Shown: piece by piece, positions 11,141 through 22,340 of the stretch | How the letters are laid out: each line of letters begins with the position of its first letter | How positions within the stretch are numbered: the stretch's first letter is position 1 | Assembly (NCBI GenBank): GCA_013396635.1 | Contig: WBMW01005047.1 | Coordinates: 135,831-199,830 of the forward strand | DNA length: 64,000 nt | Direction of reading: 5' to 3' | From: Penelope pileata | Taxonomy: Eukaryota; Chordata; Aves; Galliformes; Cracidae | Translations under genes and position numbers: made by a program | Notes under the pieces: model-generated | The model's input: only the letters and a program-made list of their open reading frames with translations | Told to the model about the DNA's origin: nothing | Databases searched by the model: none

Positions 11141-14100
11141 ATTTGCAACCCAGGATGTCATTCAAAGCGCTGTTGCAAGGAGGTGCAAATTACCACTGTG
11201 TGAAGATTTACATCGATACAAGAGTGGGATGCTGCCCACCTACCCTGCACCTCCACAGGCTGGGGACACCGCTTGCTGACACCGCAGGGATCCAGGACAG
11301 GAGCCAGCAGCTGCAGAAGGCAGCAAGCTGCCCTGGCATGCTTCAGGTTTCTCTTCATCATCCCTTTTCCCCACTCGCCATCATCAGCCACCAGCCAGCT
11401 TGTTGGTGTGAGGGAGATTGCAGCCTCCTTCAGCTGTCACATCCTGAATCCCCGCCAGATTTGTGTTGCAAGAACTTATGCCAGTGTTTTTAACCCAGAG
11501 TGTATTTAGCCCCTAGTGTTCTCCATGACATAGAATAAACATTAGGGAGGAGATTGAGGCTTCAATGAGAAATGCTTTCCCATGATACGTTTTCATTTTG
11601 GCATGCACACTGTTTATGATGAAAGGATCCTAAAATAATTGTATTAGATGAACCGTCTGTTCTTCTAGCTTTGAGGCCAGTACAGCATGACATTTCAGAG
11701 ATAAAATGTTGTGGAACAGCCTCTGACTTATAGCCCAATGGAACTTTTCCGAAGCCATTCTTCTTTCTGCTTTTATTTGCTTGAGGTTTATAACCTCAAA
11801 ACGTCAAGCTTGCATCACAACGTTGCCAAAAGATCATCTTGTGCACTCGCTAAATCTTAAATTATAAGCAAATTTAATTCTTCTTTGGAAGGCTGATTCA
11901 CGAGCAGTTTGCTCCCCAGTGTGAAAACTCCTCCCTCCAATTCAAAGGAATTTCAGGATTCACAAGAAATACTACATTTCCAGGAGAAGACTCTGTGTGT
12001 CCTTAGGAGAACTTGTCTCTGCGTACAAGTTCAAGTGAGTCTGCAGGACATTAAATCAAAGGAGACCAATGCCAGATCAGTTGCTGAGTAACTGATACTG
12101 ATCATCACATCCTGACCAGCTGGATGAATGACAGCAACAATTTCTTGGGATAGCATCTGAAGTCTTCTGCATTTTCTTTCTGGGCAATTAACTCATGGCT
12201 GCAAACTTAACAACGGAAAATTAATTAGTGTTGCAGATAGATGGCTTTGTGTTGTGCCCTTTGGATGAAGGTATGTAATTATAAAAACTGAATCATTATG
12301 CACATTGCTTAGATTATTGCAATTATCGGAAAGCAAAGAGTGTGCCATGCCAAATGCTTTGAGAGTCACAGGTGAAAAGGGCTAGCCAAAAGCCACGTCA
12401 TTCTTGTTGGGCCAGTCCTGGCTCCTCTGGGAAGCATTTCATGTCTGGAAATGAGAGAGGAAAAGGTTTGGAGTGTCCTTGCTGACGTTATCTTTGGCAG
12501 ACTGTGCTTTGTGGAAAGGTGTGGGATCTCACGGTGCTGGTCTTGGTTGACAGACATGGTGCACGTTGGAGGAGCTCAAGGCCACATCTCTACCCTCCCA
12601 TCCTGCCAACAGATGTGTGGGAGATGCACAGCATTCCTAACATGAGATATGGCATATGATGCACCTCGATGTAAAGATTCCCTTGGTGTTAAATGTCTCA
12701 GCTTCTTTTGCTGCAGACGGTGACGACATGAGGCACAAGCAGAGCATCTACCAGCACAACTGTTTATGTTACACCCGGGAATAGTTGCTTCATAGCTGGG
12801 ATTTCTGAAGGCCACAGAGGACAGTGATGAATGGAGGACGATGGAAGCCCCAGCCTAAAACATGGCAAGTCCTGCCCCCAAGAGCTTAAGACTGGCACTT
12901 CTGCCTGCACCTTAGTAAAGAAATGGGACAAACCAAGTAAGGCATTTTTGTTGGATCATTTATTTATTGTTCTGTGCAAAGCACAGGGTGTAACTATCAC
13001 CAGCATTTTTGGCTATTGAGCTCGCTCCAGACATCACTGTGTTACTATTACAGCAAAACATATTAGCTAATCATGAATTTACTTTTAGCCACGGTGACTG
13101 CACAGCTTTCCTGTTTTTGTGCAATGCTGCAGGACATGAGACAGATCCCAGTCCCTAATTTCTCCAGGGTGGAGACCTGCTTACTGCAAACAGCCTCATG
13201 GTCCAGAATGTGAGGCTGCACACAGGAACATCACTGGAGGGAGGTAGTTGAGCTTTCTGGGCTTTGGTCTGATCCAATGGCTTCTGGTGGCTACACAGGG
13301 ACAGGGCACAGGATCAAGAACTGCCCATGCTGTTTCATTTTTAGCATGCTGCCTGCTGCAGTTTTGGCCAAGGCTGACAAATGCTCTCCTGGACAATGTC
13401 TGGGTACAGGTCTGAGTTTAATGTTCCTGATGGGCAGCTTGACTATAATTTCCCTGTTTTGGAGAATAAAATAGCCTGGTGGCCAGTTGAACGCAAAGCC
13501 AGGAAACATAGCTAGTATGGCTGTCACTCGGTTGTACTTCTAGAGTCATTGCTATCAATAAGCATTACCCAGACGTACCTTGATATGTCAGAAATTTTTG
13601 ATGCAAAGAAGGCATATATTTCTTAGTGGCTTAACACTTCATAGCTATTTCACCCTAGAACATGTGGAGGTACATTAGCCTGTCCTAATGACCTCTTGAT
13701 GACCCTCTTTAATTCATTCTCATTTTCCAGCATCTCTTTCTTCTCTCACAAGACTTCCCTAGGTAAGCCGGGGCTGCCCGCGTGAAGAGAGAGGTAATAG
13801 AAACTGCTCAGTAGTTGGAGTTGTCCCAAAGCAGAGACCCAGGCAGCATCAATGAGCCATGGCTAAGATATAGCTCAGGGCACTTATCTTCTTTTCTTGG
13901 GTATTGCTGATGTGATTCACTTGAGAACATCCAAAAATGTCCTTTATGTGCCTAGGTTAAGCGTTATGGGCACATGCTCTGAGCAGACGCCTGCCTGTCT
14001 GCATCCACCACATGGAGCTGGGCTCAGCCATGGGTGCTCTGTGCCGAAGGACAGTGGCAATGTTTGCATGGAGAAACCAGCTCCCCAGCTCCAATGAAGA

Positions 14101-14179
14101 CAAGCAAGCTCTGGCCATATCCTAAATCCACGTTCAAGGGAGACCAGCGCATGCACCAGCCCATCCTCTACACAAAGGA
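11141..14179. other. Unique sequence, no element recognised
   Basis: Three kilobases of mixed DNA. Frames up to 116 codons (plus, 11143-11493) show no domain or splice context. No repeat signature was seen. Confidence 0.5.
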
Positions 14180-14265
14180 AACACGCTCTGCTCTGCACTG
14201 GTGCAGCCTCACCTCAAGCACGGTGTGCAGTTCTGGACAGCACAATATGAGAAGGACACAGCACT
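14180..14265 (+). mobile_element. Internal CR1 ORF2 fragment without 3' end
   Basis: In one plus-strand frame this reads LKHGVQFWTAQYEKDTALL, matching the well-conserved CR1 block usually read EYCVQFWAPQYKKD followed by LLE. No 3' UTR or octamers follow, so this is a piece of an older copy whose ends were lost. Confidence 0.7.
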
Positions 14266-15530
14266 GCTGGCACCTCCTGAGGCTCTCGGGCCAGCTCCTT
14301 GCTCTTTAGGCACCTCTCAGCCACCCACTGACATTGGACATCTACAAGTACTAGCACCAGCCCTCTGTTCCCCAACCCATTCCCTGTTACTTAGGGAAAA
14401 GCAGATGGGAAAGGAGCGACTGAACCCTTTCATGACCCATCCTGGAAGGCAGCAGTGGCACAGCCTCAGTGGAGATGTTACACAAACTTGTCTTTTGTCG
14501 ACATGTTCAGTTTTGTTAATTTTGGGTAAACAAGCTTCCTCTAGCAGAACAAGCTGTCTTTGCATTGTGCTGACTCTTTGCTGGAATAATATAAAAAGCA
14601 CATGGGCTTTTGCTGACACTGTTATTCCAACAAAATGTTTAAGCATGGGCTTAGTCTAATTCCTCAACAATTTTCCCAGATTTATTATGTACATTGAGCA
14701 AGCACAGAGCAAGTATTTCAGTGACAGTCTTTGGGCTGGAAACAGACACAAAGAAATAATTTCTCTTCTCTGCAACATCCTAATTGCTCCTTTTACTCTC
14801 TGATGAGCTGCAGGATTGCCACTTTCCTAGGAGCTTTCTTCACTGTGTCTCATACATTAAAAATTTCCAATTTATTCTAGTGCCCATTCCTGTCTGGGCT
14901 TTGAATTGTCTCAGTATCCAGGTTATAACTAGATTTTCTAAGGTTTAAACCCCACCACTTTAGGTTTTAATTATTTCTTAAGATATTTCTTTCTACATGC
15001 ACCTGTGGATGTTTTATAAGATTTTTCTGTCTTGTTAGTAATGTTTTAGTACTATTGAGTTGTATGTTTTAATAAAGGCTAGAGTAGCTGAAAGGCAGTC
15101 CACTTACCCACAAATGAAAATCAACTGCAGTTTTAATGTTACCTAATGCACGTTTATGGGAACAGTCTCGTAGACCTAGATAAGCAATGAAGGCAGTGGG
15201 AGTCAATTGAAATTTAACTCAGTTTTGCAGAAGTTATTTTAAAAGGCTGTAGAGTTAAACAGAGAATAATTTAATTTTTACAGAGTTTTTAATAACCTCC
15301 AGAATTCTATTTCAGAGATTTAATAACGTGCAAAAGCTCAACAGAAAGGTATAATTTTCTGCTAAATTCTTTAGGATCGTAAAATAGTTTTGTATCCTAA
15401 AAATAATTTTATGCCCAAGAGAGCATCTTCCCTGAGCATGAGACTGCCTTCCCCCAGCTGCATCTCTTTGCAAGATTCCCTACTTTCAGATCCTTTTGCT
15501 TGGATTTTATTTCTAATATTTTCTCTTTAC
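14266..15530. other. Unique AT-rich sequence
   Basis: Mostly AT-rich, especially 14660-15400. No repeat consensus, RNA gene or exon recognised. Confidence 0.5.
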
Positions 15531-15532
15531 AG

Positions 15533-15573
15533 TGGTGGGGGGGAAAAAAGGAGGAAAAAAAAAAGGAGAGAAG
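15533..15573 (+). repeat. Purine-rich low-complexity tract
   Basis: G-run followed by interrupted A-runs, entirely purine on the plus strand over about 40 bp. Confidence 0.8.
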
Positions 15574-16080
15574 AGGTTGCCTAACTGTTTTTCAGTTACC
15601 CTGTTTAATAAACTTAATGTCCTTTTCTATTTGCACAGATGTCTGCTTTTAGAAGTTTCGTATCATGTCATAAATGCTACTTGTTTGACCAAGCAGAGAT
15701 TTATTTATCGTGCTGAAAGGACTTTCTGTGCTCCCTGCCTCATTTGCAACATTATTGCCGATTGATTTCTGCTGTACCTATTATTGACTTGCCAGCAATA
15801 TTCTAAAGCAAGGTTGGGTCCATGTCAGAAAAATTTGTTGCTTTACACAGAGCCTTTTTCAGCACCGCTCACTCAATATTGTTTCCCTTCCCGGCTACTG
15901 CTCCAGTAAACGAAAACAGCTCGCTGTTGTCTGAAATGAAGAATAATTGGAAACATCATGCCCGCTTCTTTCAGCGCGAGGAACAATTCAGCCATTTAGG
16001 GCTCCTCTAACACTCCTGAGCGCCCATCTCCTCAAAGCCCGGTGTCCATTATTCGCTCGGGAGGAATATTAAAACTTACA
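15574..16080. other. Unique sequence leading into CpG-rich block
   Basis: CpGs become frequent from about 15970. A minus-strand splice-donor-like TTT|GTAAGT is present at 16074-16082. No gene is supported. Confidence 0.4.
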
Positions 16081-16440
16081 AACTCCTGGCAGCCTCCTCC
16101 TCGCTGCTCAAAGCGGCTGGCGAAAAACCACGCGCGGGAGCTGAATTACCGCATGCACAAAGCCGGCGGGGAGAGCTGCTGCGTCTTACCTGGGTGCTTC
16201 CCAGCCGAGGATCTGCCTTGCAAATAGCAATTAGCGACGCCTTAAAAAAAAAAAAAAATCCTCCGGGGAATGCTGGCTGTGATGTGCCTCTGCGGGTTGC
16301 CTTTTGTTCGCCGCGGTTATGCAGACCCCGTACGACGGCCCCCGGCTCGCAGCATCAGCGCCGGGATGCTGACCCAGCACGAGCACAGGACGGGGAACAA
16401 CATCCACGTTTCACCTGGAGCCGGGAGGCTCCGGGAGATT
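16081..16440. promoter_or_regulatory. CpG-island-like block with minus-strand splice donor
   Basis: I count about 30 CpGs in 360 bp, close to the number expected from base composition, so CpG depletion is absent. A 15-base A-run sits inside it at 16244-16258. On the minus strand a strong donor consensus CAG|GTAAGA marks a possible exon end at 16190. No long minus-strand frame lies upstream of it, so any exon would be non-coding or very short. Best read as a candidate promoter or regulatory island in otherwise gene-poor DNA. Confidence 0.4.
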
Positions 16441-18718
16441 CGCTTGTGGGGACCTGAAGGACACGTGGGATGCCAGAGGTAGGGCTGGAAGAGATCCCAC
16501 CCGTGTTGGATTGCAAACTCCTGCTCCAGATCCTGGAGTTGGTGCCTCCGGAGGAAGGATTTTGAGACTTCGCTAGGTGCTTACTCTAGCTAGAAACACA
16601 GGCATAGAAATCTTCAGCCTTAGACAGCAAAGGGGATGGAAACCCAGCACAAAGCATGCTTGTGTTTCCTCCTTCCCCAGCAGCTGGCTGTGACTCATCC
16701 CTCGATGTCCCCTTGTAGCCCCACCTTTTATTTGCCATCCCCATGCTGATCTGTGACACCTTCTTAGTTCTGACCACCCAGCCCAGTGCCCAGGACACAT
16801 CCAATGGCAAAAGTCTCTCCTCACCTCTGTCTTTGAACTTCAGGGTCTCTCCTGTGGTCTCCATCTTGCAGAGATGCTGCGCTGCCAGTCCTCCTTCACT
16901 TTGGAAAAGCTATTTCAGCTCTGAACACGAATGGCTCTTGCCCTCTCAGGAAGACGTGGGCATGGCAGACTGCTTGGATAGTGGTTCTCCTTGCTTCCTT
17001 CTTCTGCTGAGAGGGTGCAGGACAACCCCAGCACCCTTTGATTTAAGGGGATTTTCAACACCAGGCCTCCACCTCGAGTTTCCATGGTGGACCACCTAGA
17101 AATGGGACAGAGCTGTTCAGACCCAGTTCAGCTCAGCCTGTTGGCAGTGAGGATCTATCTGGCTTTCCCAGAGAAGACCCCTCCAGCACCCTCTGAGCCC
17201 TGGTTTTGTTGCTGTCTCAAGGCTCCAAGCCCAAGGACCAGGAGGGACACAGGGAAATAGTAACTTGTATGGTGGAAGGATTTAAACCAAGACATACATG
17301 GAGTATATACCTTGTTTAAGGACCAGAAAAAGTAAAGCAGCAGAACCCATGAGCTGTCCAGAGGGCTGGTGTGTGGGCAGGTGGACCCCAGTGTCAGCAT
17401 GGCACAACGCTGGCATCCCTTCCAGCCCAGAGCCCCCACCACATGGTCCCTACACCTAAGTTCCAGGCAGGAAAAAGAAAGCACCAGGAAAAGCCACCAC
17501 TGGTTTCATTCCTGATACTTGTAGATGGCAGAAGGTGCTTAATGCTGTAGGAACACACAAGACATGAAGGCAGGCACAGAGATACAGGATGCCGTCACCA
17601 AACCAACGTGCTGCCTGCAGGACTAAACGACTGATCACACAGCACAGATTGGGAGTGTGCGTCTACTTCCAGCCTTTATACCACAGGCAGATATTCAGGC
17701 AGTAAAGAAAATAACGTGGTTGTTTTGACCGTTTCAACGGACTATCTCTGTGCACCACGTGAGTATTGGTGAGTTAAACTGCACAGCAGCCCTATGAGTA
17801 AAACAGGTGTTTCTGTGCCCTTTTTATGGATGATACAGAAGAAAAAGTTGGAGACAAACACACAGCCCAGCAGAGCCAGTACGAATTCTCAGGAGTGAGC
17901 TCCTGGCCCTACTGAAATGGGTGGAAATCCTGCCATCGGCTTTACTGGGATTTCAGCCCAGGACTTTTGGATCCTTTCTGCACACTTCCCTTGCTGTCTC
18001 TGCGTGATATACTGAAGCTGTAAGAAGCATCAGATTGCGTCATTATTTGGGCATCACATGAAAAAAGCCTTGTGCAATGAATCTCTCGTGCTACCAGAGT
18101 ATTTTTTGCCATCTTGTGTGGCATTTCTCTGACTTGGTTCCAAAAGTATAACTGGCTGGCATGAAGGCACTTTATATTATATCATATTATGTTATATTAG
18201 TCCCTGGAAGTCCAAAGTAGTACCAGGAGAGTAGTAGGGTCCAGCTGGAAAATGTATTATAGCTCATAAAAAACTATCCTTTGAGTGTGAAGGGTTAGAC
18301 TGAATTATCCAGCTATCTCCTCTTTATTTAGCATGGTTAATTACTGAATTACATTGATGCACAGAGGCTTTCATCCTTCACTGTGCTGAGTGGTGTGTCC
18401 AATGAGACAACACACGATCTGCCTGTGCAGGGCAGGGAGAAAATCCCCTTACCTTCCACATGCAGGCTGCAGATGAGTTGCATTTGGGTAGCCACATCTC
18501 CAAGGCATGCCTGAAAAAACAAACAGGTCCTGCCAAGAAGGAGAAGGTTTGGAAGAACAAGACCTTCTGCAGCCTGTGGCCAGCACATTTGCTTCCTACC
18601 TCAGCTGTAAGATGCAGCTGGTAGAGCCAGCATGATTTCCTGGGGACTGCTGCCCAACTTGTTACGGTTATTGCACCAAATTTCATAGAAAGGGAACCTG
18701 AGGCATGCGTAGGGGAAT
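16441..18718. other. Unique sequence, no element recognised
   Basis: Includes an imperfect TATATTA-type repeat at 18172-18200. Otherwise mixed DNA without CR1 landmarks or exon-like frames. Confidence 0.5.
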
Positions 18719-18796
18719 GATCATACAGACTTGAGAGTTGGACCAGATGTACTTTAAGGTCGCTTCCAACCCAAAGAATTCTGATTACATGGTTCT
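18719..18796 (+). mobile_element. Diverged CR1 3' tail
   Basis: Short sense tail: GTTGGACCAGATGTACTTTA, then AAGGTCGCTTCCAACCCAAA and a degenerate octamer end (GAATTCTGATTACATG). About 75 bp remain. Confidence 0.8.
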
Positions 18797-18948
18797 GTTC
18801 ACTGCCACTGAATGGGCTGGACGTAGCGAGCATGGAGCACCTGATTTTTCCACTTGGCCTTTACACCTCATGCCATCTCCCTCCTCTACTCCCGCTCCAT
18901 AAGCTCCCCAACCCACCAGGCTGAATGTCCTGTGAAGGACTAATAAGC

Positions 18949-19505
18949 ATAGAATCACCAACTCACAGAGTATCCTGAGTTGTAAGGGACTCACAGGGAT
19001 CATTGAGTCCAACTCCTGGCTCCACACAGGACCACCCAAAATCCAAATCCTATGTCTGAGAGCATTGTCCAAATGCTCCCCATTGTACTCCATCAGCGTG
19101 GGCCCATGCCCACTGCCCTGGGCAGCCTGTTCCACGCCCACCACCCTCTGGGGAAGAACCTTTTCCTAACCCCCACTGACCCTCCCATGACACAGCTCCA
19201 TGCCATTCCCTCGGGCCCTGTCGCTGTCCCCAGAGAGCAGAGCTCAGCGCTGCCCCTCCGCTCCCTGTGAGGAGCTGTAGGCCGCCATGAGGCCTCCCCT
19301 CAGCCTCCTCTGCTCTGGGCTGAACAAACCAAGGGACCTCAGCTGCTCCTCACACATTTTGCCCTCCAGACCCTTCCCCATCTTCATAGCTCTCCTTTAG
19401 ACTCTCTCCAACAGTTTTATGCCCTTCTGATGTTGTGGTGCTCAAGCCTGCACCCAGTACTCGAGATGAGGCCGCGTCACCAGGTTATGCACAGCACTTC
19501 CCAAA
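18949..19505 (-). mobile_element. CR1 LINE, 5'-truncated, about 550 bp
   Basis: Reverse-orientation CR1 beginning with AGAATCACCAACTCACAGAG and continuing through CATTGAGTCCAACTCCTGGC, the GGGCAGCCTGTTCCACGCCC block, and the GGAGCTGTAGGCCGCCATGA block to about 19505. It belongs to the same subfamily as 31152, 45604 and 48998 (GTCTGAGAGCATTGTCCAAA signature), probably an F-type galliform CR1. It keeps the 3' UTR and the last part of ORF2, with frames broken. Confidence 0.95.
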
Positions 19506-20599
19506 GCACCTGTCTTCTCTTCCCAGGTCTCCATTCTGAGCTGCAAGTTGGCTAAATCCAACTTTGTAACACAGACCTGGTGGTACAACCATCTTCTGAG
19601 CTACCTGGTTCTTCACGTGGTGGGAGAAGCCTGCAGGAAGGTGCTTTTGGAGGCAGAGCAGCTTGAAGATCTTCCTCCCTCCCCAGCCTCAGACTGGAGG
19701 TGGCACGGCTCATCCCCTGCTGAGCTGAGCCGTCACGAGGAGTCAGCTGGTTGGCAGTGAAGACAGAGGCTGACAGAGCCTTGTGGGAGGCTGCAAAGTG
19801 ATGTCACCACCCCGTCCACAGCCTGCAAACCCCAAAGTGTGCTGCTGGTGGGGTCAGCATCTTTCATCTCCGCTACAGCAGCGCAGCATGGTGCCGAACA
19901 GCTGCTGGTGTTGAAGTGTCCACAGCAGCCACGAGTGAAAAGAACCAGTGGCATTTGGGGAAATAGTATGAAGTCATAGGAGCCAGAGCTGGTGCAAGGA
20001 AAATGTCCAAACCCTGAAATCACTGAGCAATCGCTAGATGAACATGAACAACAAGTCAGGGAGGCAGATGGACTCATTCACATGAGGTGCATCCTTCATG
20101 AGTCAGGTCCTTGTCAGAAGCGTGTGACCAGGACAGGAAATCACTGGAAAGCCCAAAGTGCTGGAACAAGTCCCAAAAGTGAGCGGTGCACAGTTGGCTT
20201 GGAGGAGGCACTGCTGGCTCTGGAGGGCTCGTCCAGCTGACACAGAGCTCTCCTTTGCAGGGAGATTGGCTTGGCATGTGCCTGGCCCAGGCAGGCATCC
20301 GGAGAGTTCAAAGCTGGAGCTGTGCATGGGGTGTGAGATCATCTGATTGGACTTTTCCTAGATGACAAGCAAATGCATTTCTCTGGTTTGCCTCCGCATG
20401 CCCAGCAGAAATGCATTGCTCCCCCAGGAAAGCATCACGCAGGGAAGGGGCCACCATTGCCTTTGCTGTTTGTTCCAATGGCAGATCAGATTTGAGTTTG
20501 TCTGGCTTCCACTTTCAGTCATCAGTTCTTGCTATGACTCTTTTGTTGTTCAAAAAGGCCAGGAGAGCTCGACATCCCACTTCCTGTGGAAGCACACAG
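19506..20599. other. Unique sequence, no element recognised
   Basis: GC-moderate DNA with short open frames on both strands, none recognisable. Confidence 0.5.
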
Positions 20600-20971
20600 A
20601 AGAGAAGGCTTTGGGGAGATCGCATTGTGGTCTTTCAGTATTTAAAGGGGGCTTGTAAAAAAGTGGAGAGTGACTTCTTACATAGGCAGATAGTGATAGG
20701 ACAAGGGGGAACAGTTTTACATGAAAAGAGGGGAGATTTAGATTAGATGTTAGGTGGAAATTTTTCACTCAGAGGGCGGTGAGGCACTGGCACAGGCTGC
20801 CCAGAGAAGCTGTGGATGCCCCATCTCTGAAGATAAGCAAGGCCAGGCTGGATGTGCCCATGGGCAGCCTGATCTAGTGGGTGGCAACCCTACTTACACC
20901 ACAGAGGTTGGAAGTAGATGATCAAATTTCCCGTCCAACCCAAGACATTCCATGATTCTATGTTTCTATGA
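20600..20971 (+). mobile_element. CR1 LINE 3' portion
   Basis: Sense copy starting within ORF2 (GAGAAGGCTTTGGGGAGATC). The HWHRLPREAVDA coding motif lies near 20787-20822. The 3' UTR follows, then a terminal octamer region (CATGATTCTATGTTTCTATG) ending at 20971. About 370 bp, moderately diverged. Confidence 0.93.
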
Positions 20972-21224
20972 TAAGAGCAATCAGTCAGTTCTCTGCCTAG
21001 TTTACCACCCCTTTTACACGTCCCTCTCCAGGACTTTGTCTCCACACCCTGAGGTTTGTCTTCTGTTCCTTTCAGTCCTTTCACAACATCGTTTTACAAA
21101 CACAACTGGGCATTGCTCCCCACCATGCACAGAGAAGAGCTCATGCTTCCTTTAGGAGGTTAGCATCAGCCATTTTAGCCCATATCACACTCAGAGATCA
21201 CATTGAGTTACTCCTCGATACTTT

Positions 21225-21650
21225 CATAGAATCATAGAATGGCTTGGGTTGGAAGGGTCCTTAAAGGTTATCTGGTTCCAGCCCCCCTGCCATGAGCAGG
21301 GACATCTCCCACCAGATCAGGTTGCCCAAAGCTACATCCAACCAGACTTTGAATGCCTCCAGGGATGGGGCATCCACAGCTTCTCTGGGCAGCCTGTTCC
21401 ACTGCCTCACCACCCTCATAGTGAAAAATTTCTTCCTGTTTTCTAACCTAAATCTAGCATCTTTTAGGTTAAGGACATTATGCCTTGTCCTATCACTGCA
21501 GGCCATTATAAAAAGTCTCTCTCGATATTCCTTATAAAACTGCTTTAGTTACTGGAGGGCCTCCATAGAAGTCCTCCCTAGAGCCTTCTCTAGGCTGAAC
21601 AATCCCAACTTTCTCTGACTTCCTTTGTAGGAGAGAGGTGCTCCATCTTC
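21225..21650 (-). mobile_element. CR1 LINE 3' portion with readable ORF2 tail
   Basis: Reverse-orientation copy. Octamers (ATAGAATCATAGAATGG) start near 21225, followed by the 3' UTR and then the ORF2 C-terminus. An open minus-strand frame of about 80 codons (21261-21506) still contains VVRQWNRLPREAVDAPSLEA, the conserved CR1 ORF2 end. Similarity continues to about 21650 (GAGCCTTCTCTAGGCTGAAC). The gap to 20971 is only about 250 bp. Confidence 0.95.
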
Positions 21651-21659
21651 ATGTCCCAG

Positions 21660-22340
21660 TTAATACTTTTCATATTTGTTCCTCAGTTAGTACTCTCAGA
21701 GTATAACCTTTCAATAGACAATGACTTGTCTTCCCCTATAAACGGAGAATTTTCCATTGCCTATTGTTTGAACGAGCACAGTTTGCATGGGGAGCCCAAG
21801 TCAGACTATTTTCATCATCAGTTTGTGTGTCATCAGAAAGTGGCACATCACCAGCAGTGATTTTGTGTTTACTATCAGGCCTCCTTCTGATCCCTGTGAA
21901 ACTTCACCTTCAAAATTACATTTGGTTCTGAATTCCCAGCTGAGGATGGTCTTTGAGATCTGTCAGGCAGCCAGTTTCTAATCCATTTTACAAACATTTT
22001 TTTTGATAATTTAGAGTACCAGTTTTTTAATGAAAACCTATCACCAGCAAGTAAGTATGGAGCATGGGACACAAGGACAAAAGTCTGGGCATATTGCAGA
22101 GCCGTAATTGCCTCTACCAAACAAATTTGTAATCTCACTCAGGAATGGTAAGCCAGACCCATTTGAAAATGCTTTCTATCAAATCCAGCTTGATTGATGT
22201 TGGTTGTATTCTTCTCATTTAATTCCATATGGGTTGAATTGTTCGTAGGCATTTCCACTCTTTTTCATGGGACTGATATCATGCATGCTGTCCTATTTGC
22301 CTTTTTATCAACATATTACCCTTCTCCTGGCCTTCAGAAG
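21660..22340 (-). mobile_element. Ancient CR1-like LINE fragment
   Basis: Diverged reverse-orientation similarity to the old reptile/bird CR1 lineage. Landmarks include TTTGTGTGTCATCAG near 21822, the CAGCCAGTTTCTAATCC block near 21970, and TTGTAATCTCACTCAGGAAT near 22127. They appear in the expected order. It directly abuts the young CR1 at 21225-21650, suggesting the young copy inserted beside or into it. Limits approximate. Confidence 0.6.

Noticed and set aside
16480..16530. GGTAGGGCTGGAAGAGATCC resembling a CR1 tail
   Set aside because: The similarity stops after about 20 bp and neighbouring bases do not fit.
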